Part shown: one piece after another, positions 14,710 through 30,420 of the stretch
Numbering within the stretch: the first letter of the stretch is position 1
How the letters are laid out: the number at the start of each line of letters is the position of its first letter
From: Bathymodiolus brooksi
Lineage: Eukaryota > Mollusca > Bivalvia > Mytilida > Modiolidae
NCBI GenBank assembly: GCA_963680875.1
Contig: OY804577.1
Location: 150,306,196-150,370,195 of the forward strand
Reading direction: 5' to 3'
DNA length: 64,000 nt
Notes under the pieces: model-generated
Told to the model about the DNA's origin: nothing
Database searches by the model: none
Seen by the model: the letters and a program-made list of their open reading frames with translations, nothing else
Translations under genes and position numbers: made by a program

Positions 14710-16260
14710 CGGGTCTACATAAACATGATGAAGTGATTGTTCCTACTGTGAATGTCTAACGTCAAACGTATGCCACATACCGGGTCTATATAAACATGAA
14801 GAAGTGATTGTTCATACTGTGAATGTCTAACGTCAAACATACGCCACATACCGGGTCTACATAAACATGATGAAGGGATTGTTCCTACTGTGAATGTCTA
14901 ACGTTAAACGTATGCCACATACCGGGTCTACATAAACCTTATGAAGTAATTGTTCCTACTGTGAATGTCTAACGTCAAACGTATGCCACATAGGGTCTAC
15001 ATAAACATGAAGAAGTGATTGTTCATACTGTGAATGTCTAACGTCAAACATACGCCACATACCGGGTCTACATAAACATTATGAAGGGATTGTTCCTACT
15101 GTGAATGTCTAACGTCAAACGTATGCCACATACCGGGTCTACATAAACATGATGAAGTAATTTCTCCTACTGTGAATGTCTAACATCAAACATACGCCAC
15201 ATACCGGGTCTACATAAACATTATGAAGGGATTGTTCCTACTGTGAATGTCTAACGTCAAACGTATGCCACATACCGGGTCTACATAATCATGATGAAGT
15301 AATTGCTCCTACTGTGAATGTCTAACGTCAAATGTACGCCACATACCGGGTCTACATAAACATGATGAAGTAATTGTTCCTACTGTGAATGCCTAACGTC
15401 AAACGTACGCCACATACCGGGTCTACATAAACATGATGAAGTGATTGTTCCTACTGTGAATGTCTAACGTCAAACGTATGCCACATACCGGGTCTACATA
15501 AACATGATGAAGTGATTGTTCCTACTGTGAATGTCTAACGTCAAACGTACGCCACATACCGGGTCTACATAAGCATGATGAAGTGATTGTTCCTACTGTG
15601 AATGTCTAACGTCAAACGTATGCCACATACCGGGTCTACATAAACATGATGAAGTAATTGTTCCTACTGTGAATGTCGAACGTCAAACGTATGCCACATA
15701 CCGGGTCTACATAAACATGATGAAGTAATTGCTCCTACTGTGAATGTCTAACGTCAAACGTACGCCACATACCGGGTCTACATAAACATGATGAAGTGAT
15801 TGTTCCTACTGTGAATGTCTAACGTCAAACGTACGCCACATACCGGGTCTACATAAACATGATGAAGTGATTGTTCCTACTGTGAATGGCTAACGTCAAA
15901 CGTATGCCACATACCGGGTCTACATAAATATAATGAAGTAATTGTTCCTACTGTGAATGTCTAACGTCAAACGTATGCCACATACCGGGTCTACATAAAC
16001 ATGATGAAGTGATTGTTCCTACTGTGAATGTCTAATGTATGCCACATACCGGGTCTACATAAACATGATGAAGTGATTGTTCCTACTGTGAATGTCTAAC
16101 GTCAAACGTATGCCACATACCGGTCTACATAAACATGATGAAGTGATTGTTCCTACTGTGATTGTCTAACGTCAAACGTATGCCACATACCGGGTCTACA
16201 TAAATATGATGAAGTGGTTGTTCCTACTGTGATTGTCTAACGTCAAACGTATGCCACATA
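14710..16260 (+). repeat. Tandem duplication of 1551 bp, first copy
   Basis: The rare three-base deletion CATAGGGTC occurs at 14,991 and again at 16,542, and AATTTCTCC recurs at 15,162 and 16,713. Both pairs are 1551 bp apart. The second copy is directly adjacent at 16,261-17,811. The homologous region after 21,774 has only one copy of this interval, because it aligns to 16,261 at offset 5513 and to 14,710 at 7064. The extra copy was therefore gained here or lost there. Confidence 0.82.
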
Positions 16261-17811
16261 CGGGTCTACATAAACATGATGAAGTGATTGTTCCTACTGT
16301 GAATGTCTAACGTCAAACGTATGCCACATACCGGGTCTATATAAACATGAAGAAGTGATTGTTCATACTGTGAATGTCTAACGTCAAACATACGCCACAT
16401 ACCGGGTCTACATAAACATGATGAAGGGATTGTTCCTACTGTGAATGTCTAACGTTAAACGTATGCCACATACCGGGTCTACATAAACCTTATGAAGTAA
16501 TTGTTCCTACTGTGAATGTCTAACGTCAAACGTATGCCACATAGGGTCTACATAAACATGAAGAAGTGATTGTTCATACTGTGAATGTCTAACGTCAAAC
16601 ATACGCCACATACCGGGTCTACATAAACATTATGAAGGGATTGTTCCTACTGTGAATGTCTAACGTCAAACGTATGCCACATACCGGGTCTACATAAACA
16701 TGATGAAGTAATTTCTCCTACTGTGAATGTCTAACATCAAACATACGCCACATACCGGGTCTACATAAACATTATGAAGGGATTGTTCCTACTGTGAATG
16801 TCTAACGTCAAACGTATGCCACATACCGGGTCTACATAATCATGATGAAGTAATTGCTCCTACTGTGAATGTCTAACGTCAAACGTACGCCACATACCGG
16901 GTCTACATAAACATGATGAAGTAATTGTTCCTACTGTGAATGCCTAACGTCAAACGTACGCCACATACCGGGTCTACATAAACATGATGAAGTGATTGTT
17001 CCTACTGTGAATGTCTAACGTCAAACGTATGCCACATACCGGGTCTACATAAACATGATGAAGTGATTGTTCCTACTGTGAATGTCTAACGTCAAACGTA
17101 CGCCACATACCGGGTCTACATAAGCATGATGAAGTGATTGTTCCTACTGTGAATGTCTAACGTCAAACGTATGCCACATACCGGGTCTACATAAACATGA
17201 TGAAGTAATTGTTCCTACTGTGAATGTCGAACGTCAAACGTATGCCACATACCGGGTCTACATAAACATGATGAAGTAATTGCTCCTACTGTGAATGTCT
17301 AACGTCAAACGTACGCCACATACCGGGTCTACATAAACATGATGAAGTGATTGTTCCTACTGTGAATGTCTAACGTCAAACGTACGCCACATACCGGGTC
17401 TACATAAACATGATGAAGTGATTGTTCCTACTGTGAATGGCTAACGTCAAACGTATGCCACATACCGGGTCTACATAAATATAATGAAGTAATTGTTCCT
17501 ACTGTGAATGTCTAACGTCAAACGTATGCCACATACCGGGTCTACATAAACATGATGAAGTGATTGTTCCTACTGTGAATGTCTAATGTATGCCACATAC
17601 CGGGTCTACATAAACATGATGAAGTGATTGTTCCTACTGTGAATGTCTAACGTCAAACGTATGCCACATACCGGTCTACATAAACATGATGAAGTGATTG
17701 TTCCTACTGTGATTGTCTAACGTCAAACGTATGCCACATACCGGGTCTACATAAATATGATGAAGTGGTTGTTCCTACTGTGATTGTCTAACGTCAAACG
17801 TATGCCACATA
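16261..17811 (+). repeat. Tandem duplication of 1551 bp, second copy
   Basis: This immediately follows the first copy at 14,710-16,260 with no intervening sequence. It carries the same order of rare monomers: TGAAGAAGTG, TTCATACTG, CATAGGGTC, AATTTCTCC, AATCATGATG, ATGCCTAACG, ATGGCTAACG and the 64-bp monomer at 17,585. One private difference is that the first copy has AAATGTACGCC near 15,330 where this copy has AAACGTACGCC. Confidence 0.82.
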
Positions 17812-19390
17812 CCGGGTCTACATAAATATGATGAAGTGGTTGTTCCTACTGTGAATGTCTAACGTCAAACGGATGCCACATACCGGGTCTACATAAACAT
17901 TATGAAGTAATTGTTCCTACTGTGAATGTCTAACGTCAAACGTATGCCACATACGGGTCTACATAAACATGATGAAGTGATTGTTCCTACTGTGAATGTC
18001 TAACGTCAAACGTATGACACATACCGGGTCAACATAAACCTGATGAAGTGATTGTTCCTACTGTGAATGTCTAACGTCAAACATACGCCACATACCGGGT
18101 CTACATAAACATGATGAAGGGATTGTTCCTACTGTGAATGTCTAACGTCAAACGTACGCCACATACCGGGTCTACATAATCATGATGAAGTAATTGCTCC
18201 TACTGTGAATGTCTAACGTCAAATGTACGCCACATACCGGGTCTACATAAACATGATGAAGTGATTGTTCCTACTGTGAATGTCGAACGTCAAACATACG
18301 CCACATACCGGGTCTACATAAACATGATGAAGTGATTGTTCCTACTGTGAATGTCGAACGTCAAATGTACGCCACATACCGGGTCTACATAAACATGATG
18401 AAGTGATTGTTCCTACTGTGAATGTCTAACGTCAAACGTACGCCACATACCGGGTCTACATAAACATGATGAAGTGATTGTTCCTACTGTGAATGGCTAA
18501 AGTCAAACGTATGCCACATACCGGGTCTACATAAACATGATGAAGTGATTGTTCCTACTGTGAATGTCTAACGTCAAACGTATGCCACATACCGGGTCTA
18601 CATAAACATGATGAAGTAATTGTTCCTACTGTGAATGTCGAACGTCAAACGTATGCCACATACCGGGTCTACATAAACATGATGAAGTGATTGTTCCTAC
18701 TGTGAATGTCTAACGTCACACGTACGCCACATACCGGGTCTACATAAACATGATGAAGTAATTGTTCCTACTGTGAATGTCGAACGTCAAACGTATGCCA
18801 CATACCGGTCTACATAAACATGATGAAGTGATTGTTCCTACTGTGAATGTCTAATGTATGCCACATACCGGGTCTACATAAACATGATGAAGTGATTGTT
18901 CCTACTGTGATTGTCTAACGTCAAACGTATGCCACATACCGGGTCTACATAAACATTATGAAGTAATTGTTCCTACTGTGAATATCTAATGTATGCCACA
19001 TACCGGGTCTACATAAACATGATGAAGTGATTGTTCCTACTGTGATTGTCTAACGTCAAACGTATGCCACATACCGGGTCTACATAAATATGATGAAGTG
19101 GTTGTTCCTACTGTGATTGTCTAACGTCAAACGTATGCCACATACCGGGTCTACATAAATATGATGAAGTGGTTGTTCCTACTGTGAATGTCTAACGTCA
19201 AACGTATGCCACATACCGGGTCTACATAAACATTATGAAGTAATTGTTCCTACTGTGAATGTCTAACGTCAAACGTATGCCACATACCGGGTCTACATAA
19301 ACATGATGAAGTAATTGTTCCTACTGTGAATGTCGAACGTCAAACGTATGCCACATACCGGGTCTACATAAACATGATGAATAAAGTGAT
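16261..19390 (+). repeat. 3.1-kb satellite block matched at +5513 (21,774-24,903)
   Basis: Constant-offset markers are CATAGGGTC at 16,542 and 22,055, 64-bp monomers at 17,585 and 23,098 and at 18,853 and 24,366, and the ATAA insertion at 19,381 and 24,894. The match includes the unusual AACCTGATG and GGCTAAAGTC monomers near 18.0 and 18.5 kb. It stops just past the ATAA insertion, where the right-hand region carries one more monomer, containing GCCAAATACC. Near-identity over about 44 consecutive monomers argues for block duplication rather than slow convergence. Confidence 0.82.
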
Positions 19391-21773
19391 TGTTCCTACT
19401 GTGAATGTCTAACGTTAAACGTATGCCACATACCGGGTCTACATAAACCTTATGAAGTAATTGTTCCTACTGTGAATGTCTAACGTCAAACGTATGCCAC
19501 ATACCGGGTCTACATAAACATGATGAAGTAATTGCTCCTACTGTGAATGTCTAACGTCAAAGGTATGCCACATACCGGGTCTACATAAACATGATGAAGT
19601 GATTGTTCCTACTGTGAATGTCTAACGTCAAACGTATGCCACATACGGGTCTACATAAACATGATGAAGTGATTGTTCCTACTGTGAATGTCTAACGTCA
19701 AACGTATGCCACATACCGGGTCTACATAAACATGATGAAGTGATTGTTCATACTGTGAATGTCTAACGTCAAACATACGCCACATACAGGGTCTACATAA
19801 ACATGATGAAGGGAGTGTTCCTACTGTGAATGTCTAACGTTAAACGTATACCACATACCTGGTCTACATAAATATGATGAAGTGATTGTTCCTACTGTGA
19901 ATGTCTAACGTCAAGCGTATGCCACATACCGGGTCTACATAAACATGATGAAGTGATTGTTCCTACTGTGAATGTCTAACGTCAAACGTAGGCCACATAC
20001 CGGGTCTACATAAACATGATGAAGTGATTGTTCCTACTGTGAATGTCTAACGTCAAACGTATGCCACATACCTGCTCTACATAAACATGATGAAGTAATT
20101 GTTCCTACTGTGAATGTCGAACGTCAAACGTATGCCACATACCGGGTCTACATAAACATGATGAAGTGATTGTTCCTACTGTGAATGTCTAACGTCAAAC
20201 GTACGCCACATACCGGGTCTACATAAACATGATGAAGTGATTGTTCCTACTGTGAATGTCTAACGTTAAACGTATGCCACATACCGGGTCTACATAAACC
20301 TTATGAAGTAATTGTTCCTACTGTGAATGTCTAACGTCAAACGTATGCCACATACCGGGTCTACATAAACATGATGAAGTAATTGCTCCTACTGTGAATG
20401 TCTAACGTCAAAGGTATGCCACATACCGGGTCTACATAAACATGATGAAGTGATTGTTCCTACTGTGAATGTCTAACGTCAAACGTACGCCACATACCGG
20501 GTCTACATAAACATGATGAAGTGATTGTTCCTACTGTGAATGTCTAACGTTAAACGTATGCCACATACCGGGTCTACATAAACCTTATGAAGTAATTGTT
20601 CCTACTGTGAATGTCTAACGTCAAACGTATGCCACATACCGGGTCTACATAAACATGATGAAGTGATTGTTCCTACTGTGAATGTCTAACGTCAAACGTA
20701 CGCCACATACCGGGTCTACAAAAACATGATGAAGGGATTGTTCCTACTGTGAATGTCTAACGTTAAACGTATGCCACATACCGGGTCTACATAAACCTTA
20801 TGAAGTAATTGTTCCTACTGTGAATGTCTAACGTCAAACGTATGCCACATACGGGTCTACATAAACATGATGAAGTGATTGTTCCTACTGTGAATGTCTA
20901 ACGTCAAACGTATGCCACATACCGGGTCTACATAAACATGATGAAGTGATTGTTCCTACTGTGAATGTCTAACGTTAAACGTATGCCACATACCGGGTCT
21001 ACATAAACCTTATGAAGTAATTGTTCCTACTGTGAATGTCTAACGTCAAACGTATGCCACATACCGGGTCTACATAAACATGATGAAGTAATTGCTCCTA
21101 CTGTGAATGTCTAACGTCAAACGTATGCCACATACCGGGTCTACATAAACATGATGAAGTAATTGCTCCTACTGTGAATGTCTAACGTCAAACGTACGCC
21201 ACATACCGGTACTACATAAACATGATGAAGTGATTGTTCCTACTGTGAATGTCTAACGTCAAACGTACGCCACATACCGGGTCTACATAAGCATGATGAA
21301 GTGATTGTTACTACTGTGAATGTCTAACGTCAAACGTACGCCACATACCGGGTCTACATAAACATGATGAAGTTATTGTTCCTACTGTGAATGTCTAACG
21401 TCAAACGTACGCCACATACCGGGTCTACATAAACATGATGAAGTGATTGTTCCTACTGTGAATGTCTATCGTCAAACGTATGCCACATACCGGGTCTACA
21501 TAAACATGATGAAGTAATTGTTCCTACTGTGAATGTCTAACGTCAAACGTACGCCACATACCGGGTCTACATAAGCATGATGAAGTGATTGTTCCTACTG
21601 TGAATGTCTAACGTCAAACATACACCACATACCGGGTCTACATAAACATGATGAAGGGATTGTTCCTACTGTGAATGTCTAACGTTAAACGTATGCCACA
21701 TACCGGGTCTACATAAACCTTATGAAGTAATTGTTCCTACTGTGAATGTCTAACGTCAAACGTATGCCACATA

Positions 21774-24700
21774 CGGGTCTACATAAACATGATGAAGTGA
21801 TTGTTCCTACTGTGAATGTCTAACGTCAAACGTATGCCACATACCGGGTCTATATAAACATGAAGAAGTGATTGTTCATACTGTGAATGTCTAACGTCAA
21901 ACATACGCCACATACCGGGTCTACATAAACATGATGAAGGGATTGTTCCTACTGTGAATGTCTAACGTTAAACGTATGCCACATACCGGGTCTACATAAA
22001 CCTTATGAAGTAATTGTTCCTACTGTGAATGTCTAACGTCAAACGTATGCCACATAGGGTCTACATAAACATGAAGAAGTGATTGTTTATACTGTGAATG
22101 TCTAACGTCAAACATACGCCACATACCGGGTCTACATAAACATTATGAAGGGATTGTTCCTACTGTGAATGTCTAACGTCAAACGTATGCCACATACCGG
22201 GTCTACATAAACATGATGAAGTAATTTCTCCTACTGTGAATGTCTAACATCAAACATACGCCACATACCGGGTCTACATAAACATTATGAAGGGATTGTT
22301 CCTACTGTGAATGTCTAACGTCAAACGTATGCCACATACCGGGTCTACATAATCATGATGAAGTAATTGCTCCTACTGTGAATGTCTAACGTCAAACGTA
22401 CGCCACATACCGGGTCTACATAAACATGATGAAGTAATTGTTCCTACTGTGAATGCCTAACGTCAAACGTACGCCACATACCGGGTCTACATAAACATGA
22501 TGAAGTGATTGTTCCTACTGTGAATGTCTAACGTCAAACGTATGCCACATACCGGGTCTACATAAACATGATGAAGTGATTGTTCCTACTGTGAATGTCT
22601 AACGTCAAACGTACGCCACATACCGGGTCTACATAAGCATGATGAAGTGATTGTTCCTACTGTGAATGTCTAACGTCAAACGTATGCCACATACCGGGTC
22701 TACATAAACATGATGAAGTAATTGTTCCTACTGTGAATGTCGAACGTCAAACGTATGCCACATACCGGGTCTACATAAACATGATGAAGTAATTGCTCCT
22801 ACTGTGAATGTCTAACGTCAAACGTACGCCACATACCGGGTCTACATAAACATGATGAAGTGATTGTTCCTACTGTGAATGTCTAACGTCAAACGTACGC
22901 CACATACCGGGTCTACATAAACATGATGAAGTGATTGTTCCTACTGTGAATGGCTAACGTCAAACGTATGCCACATACCGGGTCTACATAAATATAATGA
23001 AGTAATTGTTCCTACTGTGAATGTCTAACGTCAAACGTATGCCACATACCGGGTCTACATAAACATGATGAAGTGATTGTTCCTACTGTGAATGTCTAAT
23101 GTATGCCACATACCGGGTCTACATAAACATGATGAAGTGATTGTTCCTACTGTGAATGTCTAACGTCAAACGTATGCCACATACCGGTCTACATAAACAT
23201 GATGAAGTGATTGTTCCTACTGTGATTGTCTAACGTCAAACGTATGCCACATACCGGGTCTACATAAATATGATGAAGTGGTTGTTCCTACTGTGATTGT
23301 CTAACGTCAAACGTATGCCACATACCGGGTCTACATAAATATGATGAAGTGGTTGTTCCTACTGTGAATGTCTAACGTCAAACGGATGCCACATACCGGG
23401 TCTACATAAACATTATGAAGTAATTGTTCCTACTGTGAATGTCTAACGTCAAACGTATGCCACATACGGGTCTACATAAACATGATGAAGTGATTGTTCC
23501 TACTGTGAATGTCTAACGTCAAACGTATGACACATACCGGGTCAACATAAACCTGATGAAGTGATTGTTCCTACTGTGAATGTCTAACGTCAAACATACG
23601 CCACATACCGGGTCTACATAAACATGATGAAGGGATTGTTCCTACTGTGAATGTCTAACGTCAAACGTACGCCACATACCGGGTCTACATAATCATGATG
23701 AAGTAATTGCTCCTACTGTGAATGTCTAACGTCAAATGTACGCCACATACCGGGTCTACATAAACATGATGAAGTGATTGTTCCTACTGTGAATGTCGAA
23801 CGTCAAACATACGCCACATACCGGGTCTACATAAACATGATGAAGTGATTGTTCCTACTGTGAATGTCGAACGTCAAATGTACGCCACATACCGGGTCTA
23901 CATAAACATGATGAAGTGATTGTTCCTACTGTGAATGTCTAACGTCAAACGTACGCCACATACCGGGTCTACATAAACATGATGAAGTGATTGTTCCTAC
24001 TGTGAATGGCTAAAGTCAAACGTATGCCACATACCGGGTCTACATAAACATGATGAAGTGATTGTTCCTACTGTGAATGTCTAACGTCAAACGTATGCCA
24101 CATACCGGGTCTACATAAACATGATGAAGTAATTGTTCCTACTGTGAATGTCGAACGTCAAACGTATGCCACATACCGGGTCTACATAAACATGATGAAG
24201 TGATTGTTCCTACTGTGAATGTCTAACGTCACACGTACGCCACATACCGGGTCTACATAAACATGATGAAGTAATTGTTCCTACTGTGAATGTCGAACGT
24301 CAAACGTATGCCACATACCGGTCTACATAAACATGATGAAGTGATTGTTCCTACTGTGAATGTCTAATGTATGCCACATACCGGGTCTACATAAACATGA
24401 TGAAGTGATTGTTCCTACTGTGATTGTCTAACGTCAAACGTATGCCACATACCGGGTCTACATAAACATTATGAAGTAATTGTTCCTACTGTGAATATCT
24501 AATGTATGCCACATACCGGGTCTACATAAACATGATGAAGTGATTGTTCCTACTGTGATTGTCTAACGTCAAACGTATGCCACATACCGGGTCTACATAA
24601 ATATGATGAAGTGGTTGTTCCTACTGTGATTGTCTAACGTCAAACGTATGCCACATACCGGGTCTACATAAATATGATGAAGTGGTTGTTCCTACTGTGA

Positions 24701-24903
24701 ATGTCTAACGTCAAACGTATGCCACATACCGGGTCTACATAAACATTATGAAGTAATTGTTCCTACTGTGAATGTCTAACGTCAAACGTATGCCACATAC
24801 CGGGTCTACATAAACATGATGAAGTAATTGTTCCTACTGTGAATGTCGAACGTCAAACGTATGCCACATACCGGGTCTACATAAACATGATGAATAAAGT
24901 GAT
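21774..24903 (+). repeat. 3.1-kb satellite block, second copy of 16,261-19,390
   Basis: This is the partner of the preceding block at offset 5513. It keeps the same succession of deletion-bearing and substitution-bearing monomers. One private difference is GTTTATACTG near 22,085, where the left copy has GTTCATACTG. It sits downstream of a 7064-offset block, so the whole 12.5-25 kb interval reads as one large duplication later altered by the 1551-bp gain or loss. Confidence 0.8.
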
Positions 24904-27900
24904 TGTTCCTACTGTGAATGTCTAACGTCAAACGTACGCCAAATACCGGGTCTACATAAACATGATGAAGTGATTGTTCCTACTGTGAATGTCTAACGTT
25001 AAACGTATGCCACATACCGGGTCTACATAAACCTTATGAAGTAATTGTTCCTACTGTGAATGTCTAACGTCAAACGTATGCCACATACCGGGTCTACATA
25101 AACATGATGAAGTAATTGCTCCTACTGTGAATGTCTAACGTCAAAGGTATGCCACATACCGGGTCTACATAAACATGATGAAGTGATTGTTCCTACTGTG
25201 AATGTCTAACGTCAAACGTATGCCACATACGGGTCTACATAAACATGATGAAGTGATTGTTCCTACTGTGAATGTCTAACGTCAAACGTATGCCACATAC
25301 CGGGTCTACATAAACATGATGAAGTGATTGTTCATACTGTGAATGTCTAACGTCAAACATACGCCACATACAGGGTCTACATAAACATGATGAAGGGAGT
25401 GTTCCTACTGTGAATGTCTAACGTTAAACGTATACCACATACCTGGTCTACATAAATATGATGAAGTGATTGTTCCTACTGTGAATGTCTAACGTCAAGC
25501 GTATGCCACATACCGGGTCTACATAAACATGATGAAGTGATTGTTCCTACTGTGAATGTCTAACGTCAAACGTATGCCACATACCTGCTCTACATAAACA
25601 TGATGAAGTAATTGTTCCTACTGTGAATGTCGAACGTCAAACGTATGCCACATACCGGGTCTACATAAACATGATGAAGTGATTGTTCCTACTGTGAATG
25701 TCTAACGTCAAACGTACGCCACATACCGGGTCTACATAAACATGATGAAGTGATTGTTCCTACTGTGAATGTCTAACGTTAAACGTATGCCACATACCGG
25801 GTCTACATAAACCTTATGAAGTAATTGTTCCTACTGTGAATGTCTAACGTCAAACGTATGCCACATACCGGGTCTACATAAACATGATGAAGTAATTGCT
25901 CCTACTGTGAATGTCTAACGTCAAACGTACGCCACATACCGGGTCTACATAAACATGATGAAGTGATTGTTCCTACTGTGAATGTCTAACGTTAAACGTA
26001 TGCCACATACCGGGTCTACATAAACCTTATGAAGTAATTGTTCCTACTGTGAATGTCTAACGTCAAACGTATGCCACATACCGGGTCTACATAAACATGA
26101 TGAAGTGATTGTTCCTACTGTGAATGTCTAACGTCAAACGTACGCCACATACCGGGTCTACAAAAACATGATGAAGGGATTGTTCCTACTGTGAATGTCT
26201 AACGTTAAACGTATGCCACATACCGGGTCTACATAAACCTTATGAAGTAATTGTTCCTACTGTGAATGTCTAACGTCAAACGTATGCCACATACGGGTCT
26301 ACATAAACATGATGAAGTGATTGTTCCTACTGTGAATGTCTAACGTCAAACGTATGCCACATACCGGGTCTACATAAACATGATGAAGTGATTGTTCCTA
26401 CTGTGAATGTCTAACGTCAAACGTATGCCACATACCGGGTCTACATAAACATGATGAAGTGATTGTTCCTACTGTGAATGTCTAACATCAAACGTATGCC
26501 ACATACCGGGTCTACATAAACATGATGAAGTAATTGTTCCTACTGTGAATGTCTAACGTCAAACGTATGCCACATACCGGGTCTACATAAACATGATGAA
26601 GTAATTGCTCCTACTGTGAATGTCTAACGTCAAACGTACGCCACATACCGGTACTACATAAACATGATGAAGTGATTGTTCCTACTGTGAATGTCTAACG
26701 TCAAACGTACGCCACATACCGGGTCTACATAAGCATGATGAAGTGATTGTTACTACTGTGAATGTCTAACGTCAAACGTACGCCACATACCGGGTCTACA
26801 TAAACATGATGAAGTGATTGTTCCTACTGTGAATGTCTAACGTCAAACGTACGCCACATACCGGGTCTACATAAACATGATGAAGTGATTGTTCCTACTG
26901 TGAATGTCTAACGTCAAACGTATGCCACATACCGGGTCTACATAAACATGATGAAGTAATTGTTCCTACTGTGAATGTCTAACGTCAAACGTACGCCACA
27001 TACCGGGTCTACATAAGCATGATGAAGTGATTGTTCCTACTGTGAATGTCTAACGTCAAACATACACCACATACCGGGTCTACATAAACATGATGAATAA
27101 AGTGATTGTTCCTACTGTGAATGTCTAACGTCAAACGTACGCCAAATACCGGGTCTACATAAACATGATGAAGTGATTGTTCCTACTGTGAATGTCTAAC
27201 GTTAAACGTATGCCACATACCGGGTCTACATAAACCTTATGAAGTAATTGTTCCTACTGTGAATGTCTAACGTCAAACGTATGCCACATACCGGGTCTAC
27301 ATAAACATGATGAAGTAATTGCTCCTACTGTGAATGTCTAACGTCAAAGGTATGCCACATACCGGGTCTACATAAACATGATGAAGTGATTGTTCCTACT
27401 GTGAATGTCTAACGTCAAACGTATGCCACATACGGGTCTACATAAACATGATGAAGTGATTGTTCCTACTGTGAATGTCTAACGTCAAACGTATGCCACA
27501 TACCGGGTCTACATAAACATGATGAAGTGATTGTTCATACTGTGAATGTCTAACGTCAAACATACGCCACATACAGGGTCTACATAAACATGATGAAGGG
27601 AGTGTTCCTACTGTGAATGTCTAACGTTAAACGTATACCACATACCTGGTCTACATAAATATGATGAAGTGATTGTTCCTACTGTGAATGTCTAACGTCA
27701 AGCGTATGCCACATACCGGGTCTACATAAACATGATGAAGTGATTGTTCCTACTGTGAATGTCTAACGTCAAACGTAGGCCACATACCGGGTCTACATAA
27801 ACATGATGAAGTGATTGTTCCTACTGTGAATGTCTAACGTCAAACGTATGCCACATACCTGCTCTACATAAACATGATGAAGTAATTGTTCCTACTGTGA

Positions 27901-28294
27901 ATGTCGAACGTCAAACGTATGCCACATACCGGGTCTACATAAACATGATGAAGTGATTGTTCCTACTGTGAATGTCTAACGTCAAACGTACGCCACATAC
28001 CGGGTCTACATAAACATGATGAAGTGATTGTTCCTACTGTGAATGTCTAACGTTAAACGTATGCCACATACCGGGTCTACATAAACCTTATGAAGTAATT
28101 GTTCCTACTGTGAATGTCTAACGTCAAACGTATGCCACATACCGGGTCTACATAAACATGATGAAGTAATTGCTCCTACTGTGAATGTCTAACGTCAAAG
28201 GTATGCCACATACCGGGTCTACATAAACATGATGAAGTGATTGTTCCTACTGTGAATGTCTAACGTCAAACGTACGCCACATACCGGGTCTACA

Positions 28295-30420
28295 TAAACA
28301 TGATGAAGTGATTGTTCCTACTGTGAATGTCTAACGTTAAACGTATGCCACATACCAGGTCTACATAAACCTTATGAAGTAATTGTTCCTACTGTGAATG
28401 TCTAACGTCAAACGTATGCCACATACCGGGTCTACATAAACATGATGAAGTGATTGTTCCTACTGTGAATGTCTAACGTCAAACGTACGCCACATACCGG
28501 GTCTACAAAAACATGATGAAGGGATTGTTCCTACTGTGAATGTCTAACGTTAAACGTATGCCACATACCGGGTCTACATAAACCTTATGAAGTAATTGTT
28601 CCTACTGTGAATGTCTAACGTCAAACGTATGCCACATACGGGTCTACATAAACATGATGAAGTGATTGTTCCTACTGTGAATGTCTAACGTCAAACGTAT
28701 GCCACATACCGGGTCTACATAAACATGATGAAGTGATTGTTCCTACTGTGAATGTCTAACGTCAAACGTATGCCACATACCGGGTCTACATAAACATGAT
28801 GAAGTGATTGTTCCTACTGTGAATGTCTAACATCAAACGTATGCCACATACCGGGTCTACATAAACATGATGAAGTAATTGTTCCTACTGTGAATGTCTA
28901 ACGTCAAACGTATGCCACATACCGGGTCTACATAAACATGATGAAGTAATTGCTCCTACTGTGAATGTCTAACGTCAAACGTACGCCACATACCGGTACT
29001 ACATAAACATGATGAAGTGATTGTTCCTACTGTGAATGTCTAACGTCAAACGTACGCCACATACCGGGTCTACATAAGCATGATGAAGTGATTGTTACTA
29101 CTGTGAATGTCTAACGTCAAACGTACGCCACATACCGGGTCTACATAAACATGATGAAGTGATTGTTCCTACTGTGAATGTCTAACGTCAAACGTACGCC
29201 ACATACCGGGTCTACATAAACATGATGAAGTGATTGTTCCTACTGTGAATGTCTAACGTCAAACGTATGCCACATACCGGGTCTACATAAACATGATGAA
29301 GTAATTGTTCCTACTGTGAATGTCTAACGTCAAACGTACGCCACATACCGGGTCTACATAAGCATGATGAAGTGATTGTTCCTACTGTGAATGTCTAACG
29401 TCAAACATACACCACATACCGGGTCTACATAAACATGATGAAGGGATTGTTCCTACTGTGAATGTCTAACGTTAAACGTATGCCACATACCGGGTCTACA
29501 TAAACCTTATGAAGTAATTGTTCCTACTGTGAATGTCTAACGTCAAACGTATGCCACATACGGGTCTACATAAACATGATGAAGTGATTGTTCCTACTGT
29601 GAATGTCTAACGTCAAACGTATGCCACATACCGGGTCTATATAAACATGAAGAAGTGATTGTTCATACTGTGAATGTCTAACGTCAAACATACGCCACAT
29701 ACCGGGTCTACATAAACATGATGAAGGGATTGTTCCTACTGTGAATGTCTAACGTTAAACGTATGCCACATACCGGGTCTACATAAACCTTATGAAGTAA
29801 TTGTTCCTACTGTGAATGTCTAACGTCAAACGTATGCCACATACGGGTCTACATAAACATGAAGAAGTGATTGTTCATACTGTGAATGTCTAACGTCAAA
29901 CATACGCCACATACCGGGTCTACATAAACATTATGAAGGGATTGTTCCTACTGTGAATGTCTAACGTCAAACGTATGCCACATACCGGGTCTACATAAAC
30001 ATGATGAAGTAATTTCTCCTACTGTGAATGTCTAACATCAAACATACGCCACATACCGGGTCTACATAAACATTATGAAGGGATTGTTCCTACTGTGAAT
30101 GTCTAACGTCAAACGTATGCCACATACCGGGTCTACATAATCATGATGAAGTAATTGCTCCTACTGTGAATGTCTAACGTCAAACGTACGCCACATACCG
30201 GGTCTACATAAACATGATGAAGTAATTGTTCCTACTGTGAATGCCTAACGTCAAACGTACGCCACATACCGGGTCTACATAAACATGATGAAGTGATTGT
30301 TCCTACTGTGAATGTCTAACGTCAAACGTATGCCACATACCGGGTCTACATAAACATGATGAAGTGATTGTTCCTACTGTGAATGTCTAACGTCAAACGT
30401 ACGCCACATACCGGGTCTAC
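28295..30420 (+). repeat. Tandem duplication of 2127 bp, first copy
   Basis: Markers recur 2127 bp apart: CTACAAAAAC at 28,503 and 30,630, ACCGGTACTAC at 28,992 and 31,119, TACGGGTC with TGAAGAAGTG at about 29,844 and 31,971, AATCATGATG at 30,141 and 32,268, and ATGCCTAACG at 30,241 and 32,368. The second copy follows directly at about 30,421-32,550. The length equals 30 monomers less three single-base deletions. Confidence 0.82.
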
